Assembly (NCBI RefSeq): GCF_003628305.1
Contig: NZ_RBZM01000007.1
Location: 372,001-436,000 of the forward strand
Direction of reading: 5' to 3'
Origin: Cohnella endophytica
Lineage (GTDB): Bacteria; Bacillota; Bacilli; Paenibacillales; Paenibacillaceae
DNA: 64,000 nucleotides
The position numbers and the translations under genes are program-made. Positions within the stretch are counted from its first letter, which is position 1. Every line of letters starts with the position of its first letter. Positions 9,816 through 18,900 of the stretch are shown here, piece after piece. A model generated the notes under the pieces. The model worked only from the letters and a program-made list of their open reading frames with translations, ran no database searches and was not told where the DNA came from.

Positions 9816-10465
9816 AATCGCTGAAAATCTTGATAGCCGACGATCAGTTGCTAACGAGGGAAGGCCTTCGCACGATTCTCGATCTGGAAAATGACATTGA
9901 AGTCGTCGGCGTGGCTAAGAACGGGGTGGAAGCCTGCGAATTAGCGGAGAAGTTGCAGCCCGGTCTGGTGCTTCTGGATATCCAGATGCCGTTGATGGAC
10001 GGCATTGCGGCACTGAAACGGATTAAGAGCGCGAGTCCGAACACGTACGTCCTCATGCTGACCACTTTCGTCGAAACGGATTATATCGTCGAAGCGATGG
10101 CGAACGGGGCAAGCGGTTATATGTTGAAGGATATGGACGGAGACAAGATGATCGCCTCGATCCGAGACACGGCGGCAGGGCAATTCATTCTTCCCGCTGC
10201 AGTCGCGGCCAAGCTGGCGGCTAAGATAAGCAGGGTTTCGGATCAATTCGAACGTATGCACAGAAACGGGCTGGAACCTATTCGCCTGACGGAACGGGAA
10301 GAAGAAGTGGCTAGGCTAATCATGAAAGGATTGAACAATAGAGAAATCGCCGAAACCATGCACGTGGCCGAAGGAACCGCGCGTAACTATATCAGCAATC
10401 TATACGGCAAGCTCGAGGTCGTAGACCGGGCCCAAGCGATCATTCGTCTTCAGGAATGGGTTTAA
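9812..10465 (+). CDS. NarL/LuxR-family response regulator
   Basis: 217 residues. The receiver domain has the acidic pair D10-D11, phospho-acceptor D56 in LLDIQMP, a Thr in MLTTF and Lys in YMLKD. The C-terminal LuxR helix-turn-helix is LTEREEEVARLI through NREIAETMHVAEGTARNYI. The gene begins within the stop of the upstream histidine kinase (4-nt overlap), which marks it as the cognate partner. The HisKA_3 kinase class normally pairs with this regulator class. Targets cannot be deduced; neither the operon nor the neighbouring genes carries an obvious binding site. Confidence 0.93.
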   Translation: MKSLKILIADDQLLTREGLRTILDLENDIEVVGVAKNGVEACELAEKLQPGLVLLDIQMPLMDGIAALKRIKSASPNTYVLMLTTFVETDYIVEAMANGASGYMLKDMDGDKMIASIRDTAAGQFILPAAVAAKLAAKISRVSDQFERMHRNGLEPIRLTEREEEVARLIMKGLNNREIAETMHVAEGTARNYISNLYGKLEVVDRAQAIIRLQEWV

Positions 10466-10554
10466 ACCGCTAATTTCTTCTTCTTGCTTCTTGCTTATGC
10501 TCTTTGCTAGCGTGTATTGGAAACAACTTTTATCTAATTTTTATTTGGACCCCA

Positions 10555-10582
10555 TTGTATCTTTATCTTAGGCGATTACAAT
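10555..10582 (+). promoter_or_regulatory. promoter placed directly at the amidase start
   Basis: TTGTAT (10555-10560), a 16-bp spacer and TACAAT (10577-10582). The predicted transcription start falls on or next to ATG 10589, implying a leaderless or nearly leaderless message. Confidence 0.4.
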
Positions 10583-10588
10583 TACTCT

Positions 10589-11299
10589 ATGAGAAAAAAT
10601 ACTAGAAACCTTACGATCATCATCGCTAGCTTAGCCATAGCCGCCATCCTCTTACACAATAAAGTCGAAGGAGAAGCTTCTACAGGAACGAAAACCATAG
10701 AATCGCAGGGGGGGAGGCCGAACCCTTCGATCAGCATCGTCAATACCGCCCAAACGCCGATTTTGCAAGGCAAGACGATCGTTATCGATCCTGGACACGG
10801 AGGCAAAGACGTCGGATCCATCGGCAAGGACGATATCTACGAGAAAGACATCACCCTGCCGACCGCGCTGAAACTGAAACAGGAACTGGAGAAAACGGGA
10901 GCGACCGTGATCATGACGAGAGAGACGGACGAGAAGCTCCCGCTCGAGCAACGGGTGGATATCGCGAACGCCAATATGGCGGATCTCTTCATCAGCATTC
11001 ATTTCGACGCTTACAAGGATAGCTCGGTTTCCGGAATGACCACGTATTACTACAAAAAGGAAGACGAGTCGTTAGCGACGCTTATGCACGATCAATTGTT
11101 CGGGCAGTCTATGAATGCGAAAGATCGGGGAGTGCATTTCGGAGATTATCAGGTTCTTCGGGATAATGATAGGCCTTCTCTGCTGCTGGAGCTTGGATAT
11201 ATTTCGAACGAACAAGAAGAGAAAAGAATTCGGACGACGGCTTTCCAAGAGCAAGTGTCGAAGGCAATCGTTAAAGGAATCATTGCTTGCCTAACTTAA
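10589..11299 (+). CDS. N-acetylmuramoyl-L-alanine amidase (Amidase_3)
   Basis: 236 residues with an N-terminal signal anchor (about 7-23). The Amidase_3 fold shows zinc ligands His in DPGHGG, Glu in YEKDI and His in SIHFDA, and the catalytic Glu in LLLELGYIS. It should cleave the bond between MurNAc and L-Ala in peptidoglycan outside the membrane. Size and layout resemble CwlD, the spore-cortex amidase, but also short autolysins, so no symbol is given. There is no Shine-Dalgarno before ATG 10589 and no later start would keep the signal sequence, so initiation may be leaderless. It is a single gene closed by a strong terminator. Confidence 0.88.
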   Translation: MRKNTRNLTIIIASLAIAAILLHNKVEGEASTGTKTIESQGGRPNPSISIVNTAQTPILQGKTIVIDPGHGGKDVGSIGKDDIYEKDITLPTALKLKQELEKTGATVIMTRETDEKLPLEQRVDIANANMADLFISIHFDAYKDSSVSGMTTYYYKKEDESLATLMHDQLFGQSMNAKDRGVHFGDYQVLRDNDRPSLLLELGYISNEQEEKRIRTTAFQEQVSKAIVKGIIACLT

Positions 11300-11316
11300 A
11301 GATTGACGGAAATGAC

Positions 11317-11341
11317 AAAAGCGGCTGATAAGGCCGCTTTT
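11317..11341 (+). terminator. hairpin terminator after amidase
   Basis: A 9-bp stem AAAAGCGGC / GCCGCTTTT with a 7-nt loop, followed by TGTCT. The A and T tracts on both sides allow use by the convergent LLM gene as well. Confidence 0.85.
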
Positions 11342-11359
11342 GTCTAGTTATTGCTCATC

Positions 11360-12442
11360 TTACCCTTGGGACTCTAACCGGGCAAGTTCTTTGCGTACGA
11401 TCGGCGCGACTTTGGTTCCGAGCAGTTCGATCGCGCGCAGCGTTTCCTTGTGAGGGATCGAACTGGCGTCCATGTGCAGGAAGAAGCGGGTGACGCCGAG
11501 GTTGCGGCGCAATAGCACGATTTTCTCCGCGACGTATTCGGGATCTCCCGCGTAGAGAGCGCCGCGCAAGCTATTGGATTCGTCGAACATGGCGCGGTCG
11601 AACGTGCCCCTCCAGCCACGTTCCCGACCGATGACGGTCGACTGGTGTTGCCAATGCGGGAAGAGAAGATCGGCCGCTTTGCCCGGAATATCGGATACGA
11701 ACCCATGCGAATGCGTGGCGATCTGCAGCTTGGAGACGTCGTGACCGGCTTTGGCGGCCGCTCTCTTGTACAACTCGACGAGCGGAGCGAATCGCTCCGG
11801 CATGCCGCCGATGATCGCGAAGACGACGGGTAGGCCAAGCATCCCTGCACGGACGGCCGACTCCGGGCTTCCGCCGGTGGCGATCCAGACGGGGAGCGGC
11901 TCTTGGACGGAACGCGGGTAGATGCCCACATTGTCGATGGCCGGGCGAAGCCCGCCTTTCCAGGAGACTTTCTCGGATTCCCGGATTTTCAGTAGCAGTT
12001 CAAGCTTCTCGTCGAACAATTCGTTATAATCGTCCAGGCTATAACCGAACAACGGGAACGATTCGATGAACGAACCTCTGCCCGCCATGATCTCCGCCCG
12101 TCCGTTGGATATGCCGTCCAAAGTAGAGAAAGACTGATATACGCGTACCGGATCGTCCGAAGACAGAACCGTAACCGCGCTCGAAAGGCGAATATGCTTC
12201 GTCATTGACGCCGCGGCCGCCAGCACGACGGCGGGCGCGGAGCCTGCGAAGTCCGGACGGTGATGTTCGCCGATGCCGTAGACGTCCAGCCCGGCTTGAT
12301 CGGCCACGACGATTTCTTCGACCGCGTTACGCAGGCGCTCTGCGTGGCTGATCCTTGTGCCCGTTGCCGGGTTCGGGCTCGCCTCCAGGAAAGTGCTGAT
12401 TCCGATTTCTATATTCGTATTCGTAGTGGTTTGATCGGCCAT
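11360..12442 (-). CDS. LLM-class flavin-dependent oxidoreductase
   Basis: 360 residues of the luciferase-like TIM-barrel family, which uses reduced flavin for monooxygenation or related chemistry. Supporting segments are EIGISTF near the start, GIGEHH, LSSAVTVLSSDDP, the AEIMAGRGSF loop and VWIATGGSPES. The GIGEHH and AGRGSF motifs are those of the large family of uncharacterised bacterial LLM oxidoreductases, so the substrate is unknown. ATG 12442 has an AAAGGAGG site 8-10 nt upstream and a good promoter. It is divergent from the SDR gene. Confidence 0.88.
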   Translation of the reverse strand: MADQTTTNTNIEIGISTFLEASPNPATGTRISHAERLRNAVEEIVVADQAGLDVYGIGEHHRPDFAGSAPAVVLAAAASMTKHIRLSSAVTVLSSDDPVRVYQSFSTLDGISNGRAEIMAGRGSFIESFPLFGYSLDDYNELFDEKLELLLKIRESEKVSWKGGLRPAIDNVGIYPRSVQEPLPVWIATGGSPESAVRAGMLGLPVVFAIIGGMPERFAPLVELYKRAAAKAGHDVSKLQIATHSHGFVSDIPGKAADLLFPHWQHQSTVIGRERGWRGTFDRAMFDESNSLRGALYAGDPEYVAEKIVLLRRNLGVTRFFLHMDASSIPHKETLRAIELLGTKVAPIVRKELARLESQG

Positions 12443-12468
12443 TCGTTAGCCCCTCCTTTGTTTCTTTC

Positions 12469-12497
12469 ATTTTACTATATTTTTTAGAGTTTCTCAA
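12469..12497 (-). promoter_or_regulatory. sigma-A-type promoter of the LLM oxidoreductase
   Basis: Read on the minus strand: TTGAGA (12492-12497), a 17-bp spacer, TAAAAT (12469-12474), 27 bp before the start codon. Confidence 0.6.
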
Positions 12498-12534
12498 CTT
12501 TAGTAAGTTATTTGGATTCGGATATTTTTGAAGT

Positions 12535-12563
12535 TTGTCATAGGCTAACGCGCGTGCTATCGT
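12535..12563 (+). promoter_or_regulatory. promoter of the SDR gene
   Basis: TTGTCA (12535-12540), 17-bp spacer, TATCGT (12558-12563), the latter preceded by TGC to form an extended -10. It lies about 60 bp before ATG 12625. Confidence 0.5.
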
Positions 12564-12624
12564 ATGAACAAGACGAAGAAATAATAGTCCTGCTATTGTC
12601 GTCAATCCTATCGGAGGTGCATTT

Positions 12625-13641
12625 ATGAAAGCGCTATTTATCGGGGGTACGGGTACGATCAGCTCGGCGATTACGAGACAGTTGGCGGAACAAGGATGCG
12701 ACCTTTATTTGCTGAACCGAGGCAAACGCAACGAACGTTTGCCCGAAGGCGTTCGCATCCTTCAAGCGGATATTAACGACGAAGAGCATGTCGCGAAGCT
12801 GATCGAGGATATGCACTTCGACGTCGTGGCGGATTTCATCGCTTTCGTGCCGGCGCAGTTGGAACGGGATTACCGTCTCTTCAAGGGCAAGACGAAACAG
12901 TTTCTTTTCATCAGTTCGGCTTCGGCTTACCAAACTCCGCTTTCCGATTATCGGATTACGGAGGGCACGCCTTTATCTAATCCTTATTGGGAGTATTCCC
13001 GTAACAAGATCGCTTGCGAAGAATATTTGATTAAGCTTTATCGCGAGGAAGGCTTCCCGGTTACGATCGTAAGACCAAGCCACACGTACGACGAACGCTC
13101 GATTCCTCTCGGCGTGCACGGCAGCAAGGGGACGTGGCAGGTGGCGAAGCGAATGCTGGCCAATAAACCCGTCATCATTCACGGCGACGGAACTTCTTTG
13201 TGGACGATGACGCATAACAGCGACTTCGCCAAAGGATTTATCGGCCTTATGGGCAATATTCACGCGCTCGGCGAAACCGTACATATCACGTCCGACGAGT
13301 CGGTGACCTGGAATCAGATTTACGAGATCATCGCGGATGCCCTCGGCGTGAAGCATAATGCCGTGCATGTATCGTCGGCGTTTCTGGCTGCGTGCAGCAA
13401 AGAAGATTATCGAGGCGGACTGCTTGGGGATAAGGCAAACTCCGTCGTATTCGACAATTCGAAGCTGAAGAGGCTCGTTCCCGATTTCGTCGCGACCACG
13501 CGATTGGACCAAGGGATCAAACAGACGGTGCAATACATTCTCGCGCATCCCGAGCACCAACCGGAGGATCCGGAATTCGATGTTTGGTGCGACAGGGTTA
13601 TCGACGTTCTGGAGGGTGCCGCTAAGGCCATTAACGGGTAG
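12625..13641 (+). CDS. NAD-dependent epimerase/dehydratase-like SDR protein
   Basis: 338 residues of the extended short-chain dehydrogenase fold. The Rossmann motif GGTGTIS is at the N terminus, FLFISSASAY supplies the Ser region, and YWEYSRNK carries the Tyr-x3-Lys-like pair (YSRNK). C-terminal features such as SDESVTWNQIYEIIADALG resemble the CSP41/NAD-epimerase group. The reaction is not predictable. ATG 12625 follows ATCGGAGGTG. The FAD dehydrogenase begins 69 bp downstream on the same strand and may be cotranscribed, as no terminator lies between. Confidence 0.87.
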   Translation: MKALFIGGTGTISSAITRQLAEQGCDLYLLNRGKRNERLPEGVRILQADINDEEHVAKLIEDMHFDVVADFIAFVPAQLERDYRLFKGKTKQFLFISSASAYQTPLSDYRITEGTPLSNPYWEYSRNKIACEEYLIKLYREEGFPVTIVRPSHTYDERSIPLGVHGSKGTWQVAKRMLANKPVIIHGDGTSLWTMTHNSDFAKGFIGLMGNIHALGETVHITSDESVTWNQIYEIIADALGVKHNAVHVSSAFLAACSKEDYRGGLLGDKANSVVFDNSKLKRLVPDFVATTRLDQGIKQTVQYILAHPEHQPEDPEFDVWCDRVIDVLEGAAKAING

Positions 13642-13710
13642 GGTCACCGGCGGGGTGCGAGAGCGTGATACGATCGCGGGCGGAGCCCAAAAAGGGAGAG
13701 GTTGGTTATC

Positions 13711-15363
13711 GTGGACTTCGATGTCATCGTCGTTGGCGCAGGGCTTGCCGGCCTCGTGGCGACGGCGGAAATCGCCGATGCCGGCAAGAAGGTGCTGCTC
13801 TTGGACCAGGAGCCGGAAGCATCCCTCGGGGGTCAAGCGTGGTGGTCGTTCGGAGGTTTATTCCTCGTCGATTCGCCGGAGCAATGTCGGCTTAGAATCA
13901 AAGACTCCCTCGAGCTGGCCATGCAAGACTGGTTAGGCGCTGCCGGGTTCGACCGGGAAGACGACGAGGATGCGTGGGGTCGCCGTTGGGCGGAGGCCTA
14001 TGTGAAGTTCGCGGCCGAAGAGAAGCGCGCCTGGCTGCGGAGCATGGGCGTACGGTTCTTCCCCGTCGTGGGCTGGGCTGAACGGGGCGGCTATTTGGCC
14101 GAGGGACACGGGAATTCCGTGCCGAGATTCCACATTGTATGGGGAACCGGCCCGGGGCTGGTCGCTCCGTTCGAGCGGCGCGTCCGGGAACATATAAGCC
14201 GGGGCGCGGTCGATTATCGGCCGCGACATCAAGTCGATCGGCTGCTGAGGGAGAGCAATGGGGCGGTCGTCGGCGTAAGTGGCTCCATTCTGGTTCCAAG
14301 CGCGGCCGAACGAGGCGAAGCGAGTTCCAGGGAAGCGGTCGGCTCGTTCGAGTTCCGGGCGCAAGCCGTCGTCGTGACGAGCGGCGGCATCGGAGGCAAC
14401 CACGATCTCGTTCGGGCGAACTGGCCGAGCCGAATGGGGGAGCCTCCCCGGCGTATGTTATCGGGCGTGCCCGCCCACGTCGACGGACGGATGCTGGGCA
14501 TCGCGGAAGAGGCGGGCGGCAGGCTCGTGAACAAGGACCGGATGTGGCATTATACGGAAGGGCTGAAGAACTGGAATCCCGTTTGGGACAACCACGGCAT
14601 CCGCATTCTGCCCGGACCGTCATCCGTCTGGCTCGACGCGAAGGGTCAGCGGTTCCCGGCGCCGAACTTCCCCGGCTTCGATACGCTTGGTACGCTGGAA
14701 GCGATCCAGCAGTCGGGATATGATTATTCTTGGTTTATTCTGACGCAGAAAATCATCGAACGCGAATTCGCGCTCTCCGGATCGGAGCAGAATCCCGATC
14801 TGACCGGCAAGAGCATTCGCAAGGTGCTGGGGAGGGCGACCGCCGGAGCGCCGGGCCCGGTCAAGGCGTTCATGGAGAATGGCGAAGACTTCGTCATCTC
14901 CGACAACCTGCCCGACCTTGTGGCAGGGATGAATCGATTATCGGGCGATCATCTGTTGGATCTCGCGCATATCGAGCGGCAGATCAAGGCGAGAGACCGG
15001 GAGATGGACAACGCCTTCACGAAAGACCTGCAGATTACGGCGCTGCAGGGAGCGAGGAACTACATCGGCGACAAGCTCATCCGGGTGGCCAAGCCGCATA
15101 AGCTGCTCGATCCGAAGAACGGCCCGCTGATCGCCGTCAGACTCAACATCGTCAGCCGCAAGACGCTCGGGGGTTTGCAGACCGATCTGTCCGCGCGAGT
15201 GCTGGACGTATCGGGGAATCCCGTTCCCGGCCTCTACGCGGCGGGAGAAGCTTCCGGATTCGGCGGTGGAGGCATGCACGGCTACCGGGCGCTCGAAGGA
15301 ACTTTCCTCGGTGGGTGCCTCTTTACGGGGCGGGTCGCTGGAAAGGCGATCGCGGAGCTGTGA
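13711..15363 (+). CDS. FAD-binding dehydrogenase (FAD_binding_2 family)
   Basis: 550 residues. The N-terminal dinucleotide fold reads DFDVIVVGAGLAG, with LLLDQEPEASLGG binding FAD. VVVTSGGIGGNHD, a mid segment with NKDRMWHYTEG and the C-terminal GLYAAGEASGFGGGGMHGYRALEG are the usual FAD contacts of fumarate-reductase/KstD-like flavoproteins. The substrate is unknown and no iron-sulphur or cytochrome partner is nearby. The frame extends to TTG 13702, but GGGAGAGG ends at 13701, leaving ideal 9-nt spacing to GTG 13711, and family members start at the equivalent residue. A hairpin follows the stop. Confidence 0.87.
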   Translation: MDFDVIVVGAGLAGLVATAEIADAGKKVLLLDQEPEASLGGQAWWSFGGLFLVDSPEQCRLRIKDSLELAMQDWLGAAGFDREDDEDAWGRRWAEAYVKFAAEEKRAWLRSMGVRFFPVVGWAERGGYLAEGHGNSVPRFHIVWGTGPGLVAPFERRVREHISRGAVDYRPRHQVDRLLRESNGAVVGVSGSILVPSAAERGEASSREAVGSFEFRAQAVVVTSGGIGGNHDLVRANWPSRMGEPPRRMLSGVPAHVDGRMLGIAEEAGGRLVNKDRMWHYTEGLKNWNPVWDNHGIRILPGPSSVWLDAKGQRFPAPNFPGFDTLGTLEAIQQSGYDYSWFILTQKIIEREFALSGSEQNPDLTGKSIRKVLGRATAGAPGPVKAFMENGEDFVISDNLPDLVAGMNRLSGDHLLDLAHIERQIKARDREMDNAFTKDLQITALQGARNYIGDKLIRVAKPHKLLDPKNGPLIAVRLNIVSRKTLGGLQTDLSARVLDVSGNPVPGLYAAGEASGFGGGGMHGYRALEGTFLGGCLFTGRVAGKAIAEL

Positions 15364-15380
15364 CGTTAACATTAAAGATG

Positions 15381-15406
15381 AGGCCCATTCAATTGCGAAT
15401 GGGCCT
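15381..15406 (+). terminator. hairpin after FAD dehydrogenase gene
   Basis: A 10-bp perfect stem AGGCCCATTC / GAATGGGCCT with a 6-nt loop, 18 bp after the stop. There is no clear T tract, so termination strength is uncertain. Confidence 0.55.
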
Positions 15407-15681
15407 GCTCGACGTGCGTTCGGCATGGGAGCAGCGGTGCCGACGGAGGAAAACGGTGTGATTGCGGGCGGGCACGGGGCGAAATCGGTTCGAAAACAAC
15501 CGACGACCGTCTGTCTCTTACAACCGTTTTCGCTCCCGAGCGAAGCGCTTTCCAAGGTACAATGAAAGAACAATCTTCTCCTCCCGCGCTTTCGAAATGG
15601 AATACTCCATACCCCCACACAACCGCTTTTCACACTTCGGTTAAGCTGCCTACATCTAATGCCATTCCGTTCCCGTTTAAT

Positions 15682-15733
15682 ATCGAATTTAGGATTCCCT
15701 ACTGTAAGATCGCGAAATCGAATTAGGATTCCT
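15682..15733 (+). repeat. direct repeat ATCGAATT(T)AGGATTCC
   Basis: ATCGAATTTAGGATTCC at 15682-15698 recurs as ATCGAATTAGGATTCC at 15717-15732, offset 35 bp with one base deleted. It may be a tandem protein-binding site near the promoter of the xyloglucanase gene. Confidence 0.5.
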
Positions 15734-15763
15734 CCAATGCGGATGCGTCATCGTTATTAGGAG

Positions 15764-15843
15764 CCGGCAAGATGAGTTGAAACGCAGCGGCGCAAGCCCC
15801 GAAACGATTGACGATTCGGAGGGGATGCCGCCGTTTTTGCCAA
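15764..15843 (+). promoter_or_regulatory. possible structured RNA leader of the xyloglucanase gene
   Basis: Nested pairing can be drawn by eye. GGCAA 15766-15770 pairs with TTGCC 15837-15841, GCGGC 15787-15791 with GCCGC 15827-15831, and CCCC(GAA) 15797-15803 with TTCGGAGGGG 15815-15824. The ends (GGCAA, GAAA, GCGCAAGCC, GCCG, TTTTTGCC) recall the cyclic-di-GMP-I (GEMM) riboswitch, but the hairpin that should carry the GAAA tetraloop does not pair, so the class is not assigned. Confidence 0.3.
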
Positions 15844-15953
15844 GCCTGCTGAAAGGGGGTGAATTGTAACGTGGTGCAAGGGGAGCAGCAATCAGGGGCT
15901 TCTTTCCGCCTTGAATCGGCATTTTATCTGAATATTACAAAGGAGGTTTCATC

Positions 15954-18900
15954 GTGATTACGAAGTTTATCCGAAAATCGAGCATGGTTATTTTGCTTGC
16001 GGCCATTGTCGCGTCTTTCTTCCCAGCCTCGCAAACTAAGGTTCATGCCGCCGGAAGCGAAGCGTACAATTGGAAGAACGTCGTTACGGGAGCCGGCGGA
16101 GGTTTTGTGCCGGGAATCATATTTAACCAGACGCAGCCGAATCTGATTTACGCGCGTACCGATATCGGCGGAGCGTACCGTTGGAACCAGGCGACCGGAA
16201 GCTGGATTCCGCTCAACGATTCGGTCGGTTGGACGGACTGGAACAAGAACGGTGTCGATGCGCTTGCCACCGATCCGATTGATCCGAACCGTGTGTACAT
16301 GGCTACGGGCACTTACACGAACGCCTGGGACAACAACGGCCAGATCATGCGTTCCACCGACCAGGGGGCTACCTGGCAGACGACCGCGCTCCCGTTCAAG
16401 GTCGGCGGCAACATGCCCGGCAGATCGATGGGCGAGAGACTTATGATCGATCCGAACAAGAATAGTATTCTTTTCTACGGCGCACGCAGCGGCAATGGCC
16501 TGTGGAAAAGCACGGACTACGGGGTAACTTGGTCGAAGGTGACGAGTTTCACCAACGTGGGTACGTACATTCAAAATCCGGGCCAAGAGTACGGCAGCGA
16601 TCCCGTCGGACTCGCTTGGATCACGTTCGACAAGAGCAAAGGAAGTCTGGGCAACGCGACGCAAACGATTTACGTCGGCGTAGCGGATACCGGGAACAGC
16701 GTCTTCCGCAGTACGGACGGCGGAGCTACATGGGCGGCCGTTCCGGGACAACCGACCGGGTATTTGCCGCATCACGGCGTACTTTCCTCTACAGGCAAGC
16801 TATACATCAGCTATAGCGACGGGGTCGGTCCTTACGACGGCGCCAAGGGCGACGTCTGGAAGCTCGATACCGCAACCGGAACATGGACGAAGATTAGCCC
16901 GGTTCCGAGCAGCAGCACGGACGACTACTTCGGTTACGGGGGCCTCGCGGTCGACGCGCAAAATCCGAACACGGTTATGGTTGCGACGCTCAATTCCTGG
17001 TGGCCGGATGCCATCATTTTCCGTAGCACGGACGGCGGAACGACGTGGAGCCGAATCTGGGACTGGAACGGTTATCCGAACCGCACGCTGCGGTACACGC
17101 AGGATATCTCGGCCGCTCCGTGGTTGACTTTCGGTAAAACGGCCAACCCGCCGATTCCGTCTCCTTTGATCGGTTGGATGATCGGCGACTTGGAGATCGA
17201 TCCGTTCAATTCGAACCGGATGCTGTACGGAACCGGAGCGACCATATACGGCTCGAACAATTTAACGGCATGGGACACCGGAGGCACGGTGAACATTTCG
17301 GTTGCGGCCAAGGGCATCGAAGAAACGGCGGTGCTCGGTCTGATAAGCCCTCCGACGGGGAGCTCTCATCTGATCAGCGCGCTCGGCGACATCTCGGGCT
17401 TCCGGCATGAGGATTTGACCAAGGCGCCGACAACCTATCAAACTCAGCCGACTTACGCCTCGACGCAAAGCATCGACTATGCGGAGCTCAATCCGTCGTT
17501 TATGGTCCGCATAGGAAGCGCGGATAAGTCCACCGACGCAAACATGAAATCGATCGGACTGTCGAGCGACGGCGGCGCGAATTGGTATATGCCTAGCGCC
17601 GAACCATCGAAAGGCACGACGACGGTCGGCAACGGGCAAGTCGCCGTATCGGCGAGCGGGAACTCTATCGTGTGGAGCACCGGCGATATCGGCGTATACT
17701 ATTCCAAGACTTCCGGCAACTCATGGACCGCGAGCTCGGGCGTACCCGCGAACGCGAAGGTTCTTTCTGACCGGGTCAACCCGAACAAATTTTATGCCTT
17801 CTACGCCGGCATCTTCTATATCAGCACGGACGGCGGAGCTACGTTCGCGGCGACGGCGGCGACGGGATTACCGACGAATACCGCGCCCGGCTTACAGCCG
17901 AACCAAGCCCAAATCAGCATCAAAGCCGTCCCAGGCATCGAAGGGGACATCTGGTTCGCGGGGGGCAATACGGTCGAAGCGAAATACGGGTTGTGGCATT
18001 CCACGAACTCCGGAACGAGCTTCTCGAAACTGACGAACGTGCAGGAAGCGGACTTGATCGGTTTCGGTATGGCCGCGCCGGGAAAAAGTTATCAGGCGCT
18101 CTATACGGTAGCGAAGATCGACGGGGTACGCGGCGTGTTCCGCTCCGACGACACGGGAACGACATGGGTAAGGATCAATGACGATCAGCACCAATATGCC
18201 AAGATCAATATGGCGATCACCGGCGATCCGCGAATTTACGGACGCGTCTATCTCGGCACGAACGGACGCGGCATTTTGTACGCCGATCCGGTCGCCGCGA
18301 CGAACAATTCCACGATTAGCCCGACGAGCGCCACGTTCGACAAGAAGACGGCCAATCAGGCCGACATCGCGGTAACGATGACGCTGAACGGCAATACGCT
18401 GAGCAATATCAAGAACGGCACGGCAACGCTCGTGTCGGGAACGGATTATACGGTTTCCGGCTCCGTAGTTACGGTCAAGAAAGCTTATTTGGCCGCCCAA
18501 GCGGTAGGGACGACGACGCTCGCGTTCAACTTTACCGCGGGATCCGCCGCGAATCTCGCCGTTACCGTCGTCGACACCTCGGTAGCCAATTCCGCGATCA
18601 GCCCGACGAGCGCCACGTTTGACAAGAAAACGGCCAATCAGGCCGACATCGCGGTGACGATGACGCTGAACGGCAATACGCTGAGCAGCATCAAGAACGG
18701 TACGGCAACGCTAGTATCGGGAACGGATTATACGGTTTCCGGCTCCGTCGTAACGATTAAGAAAGCGTACTTGGCTACCCAAGCAGTCGGGACGACGACG
18801 CTCGCGTTTAACTTTAGCGCGGGATCCGCCGCGAGTCTTGCCGTTACCGTCGTCGACACAACGGTAGCCAATTCCACGATTAGTCCGACAAGCGCCACGT

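Larger units (their letters stand above)
15364..15953. other. 590-bp gene-free region upstream of the xyloglucanase
   Basis: No convincing coding frame on either strand. It holds the FAD-gene hairpin, a TACAAT box at 15558-15563 without a good -35, a 16-17-bp direct repeat (15682 and 15717), a potentially structured segment at 15764-15843, and the xyloglucanase ribosome binding site. The length suggests a long regulated leader. Confidence 0.6.

Noticed and set aside
13898..14623. 241-codon minus-strand frame inside the FAD dehydrogenase
   Set aside because: Arg/Pro/Ser-rich shadow frame of a high-G+C gene, no domain.
15764..15843. Confident call of a cyclic-di-GMP-I riboswitch
   Set aside because: The ends resemble it, but the tetraloop hairpin does not pair and the GACGCAAAGCC core is only partly matched.
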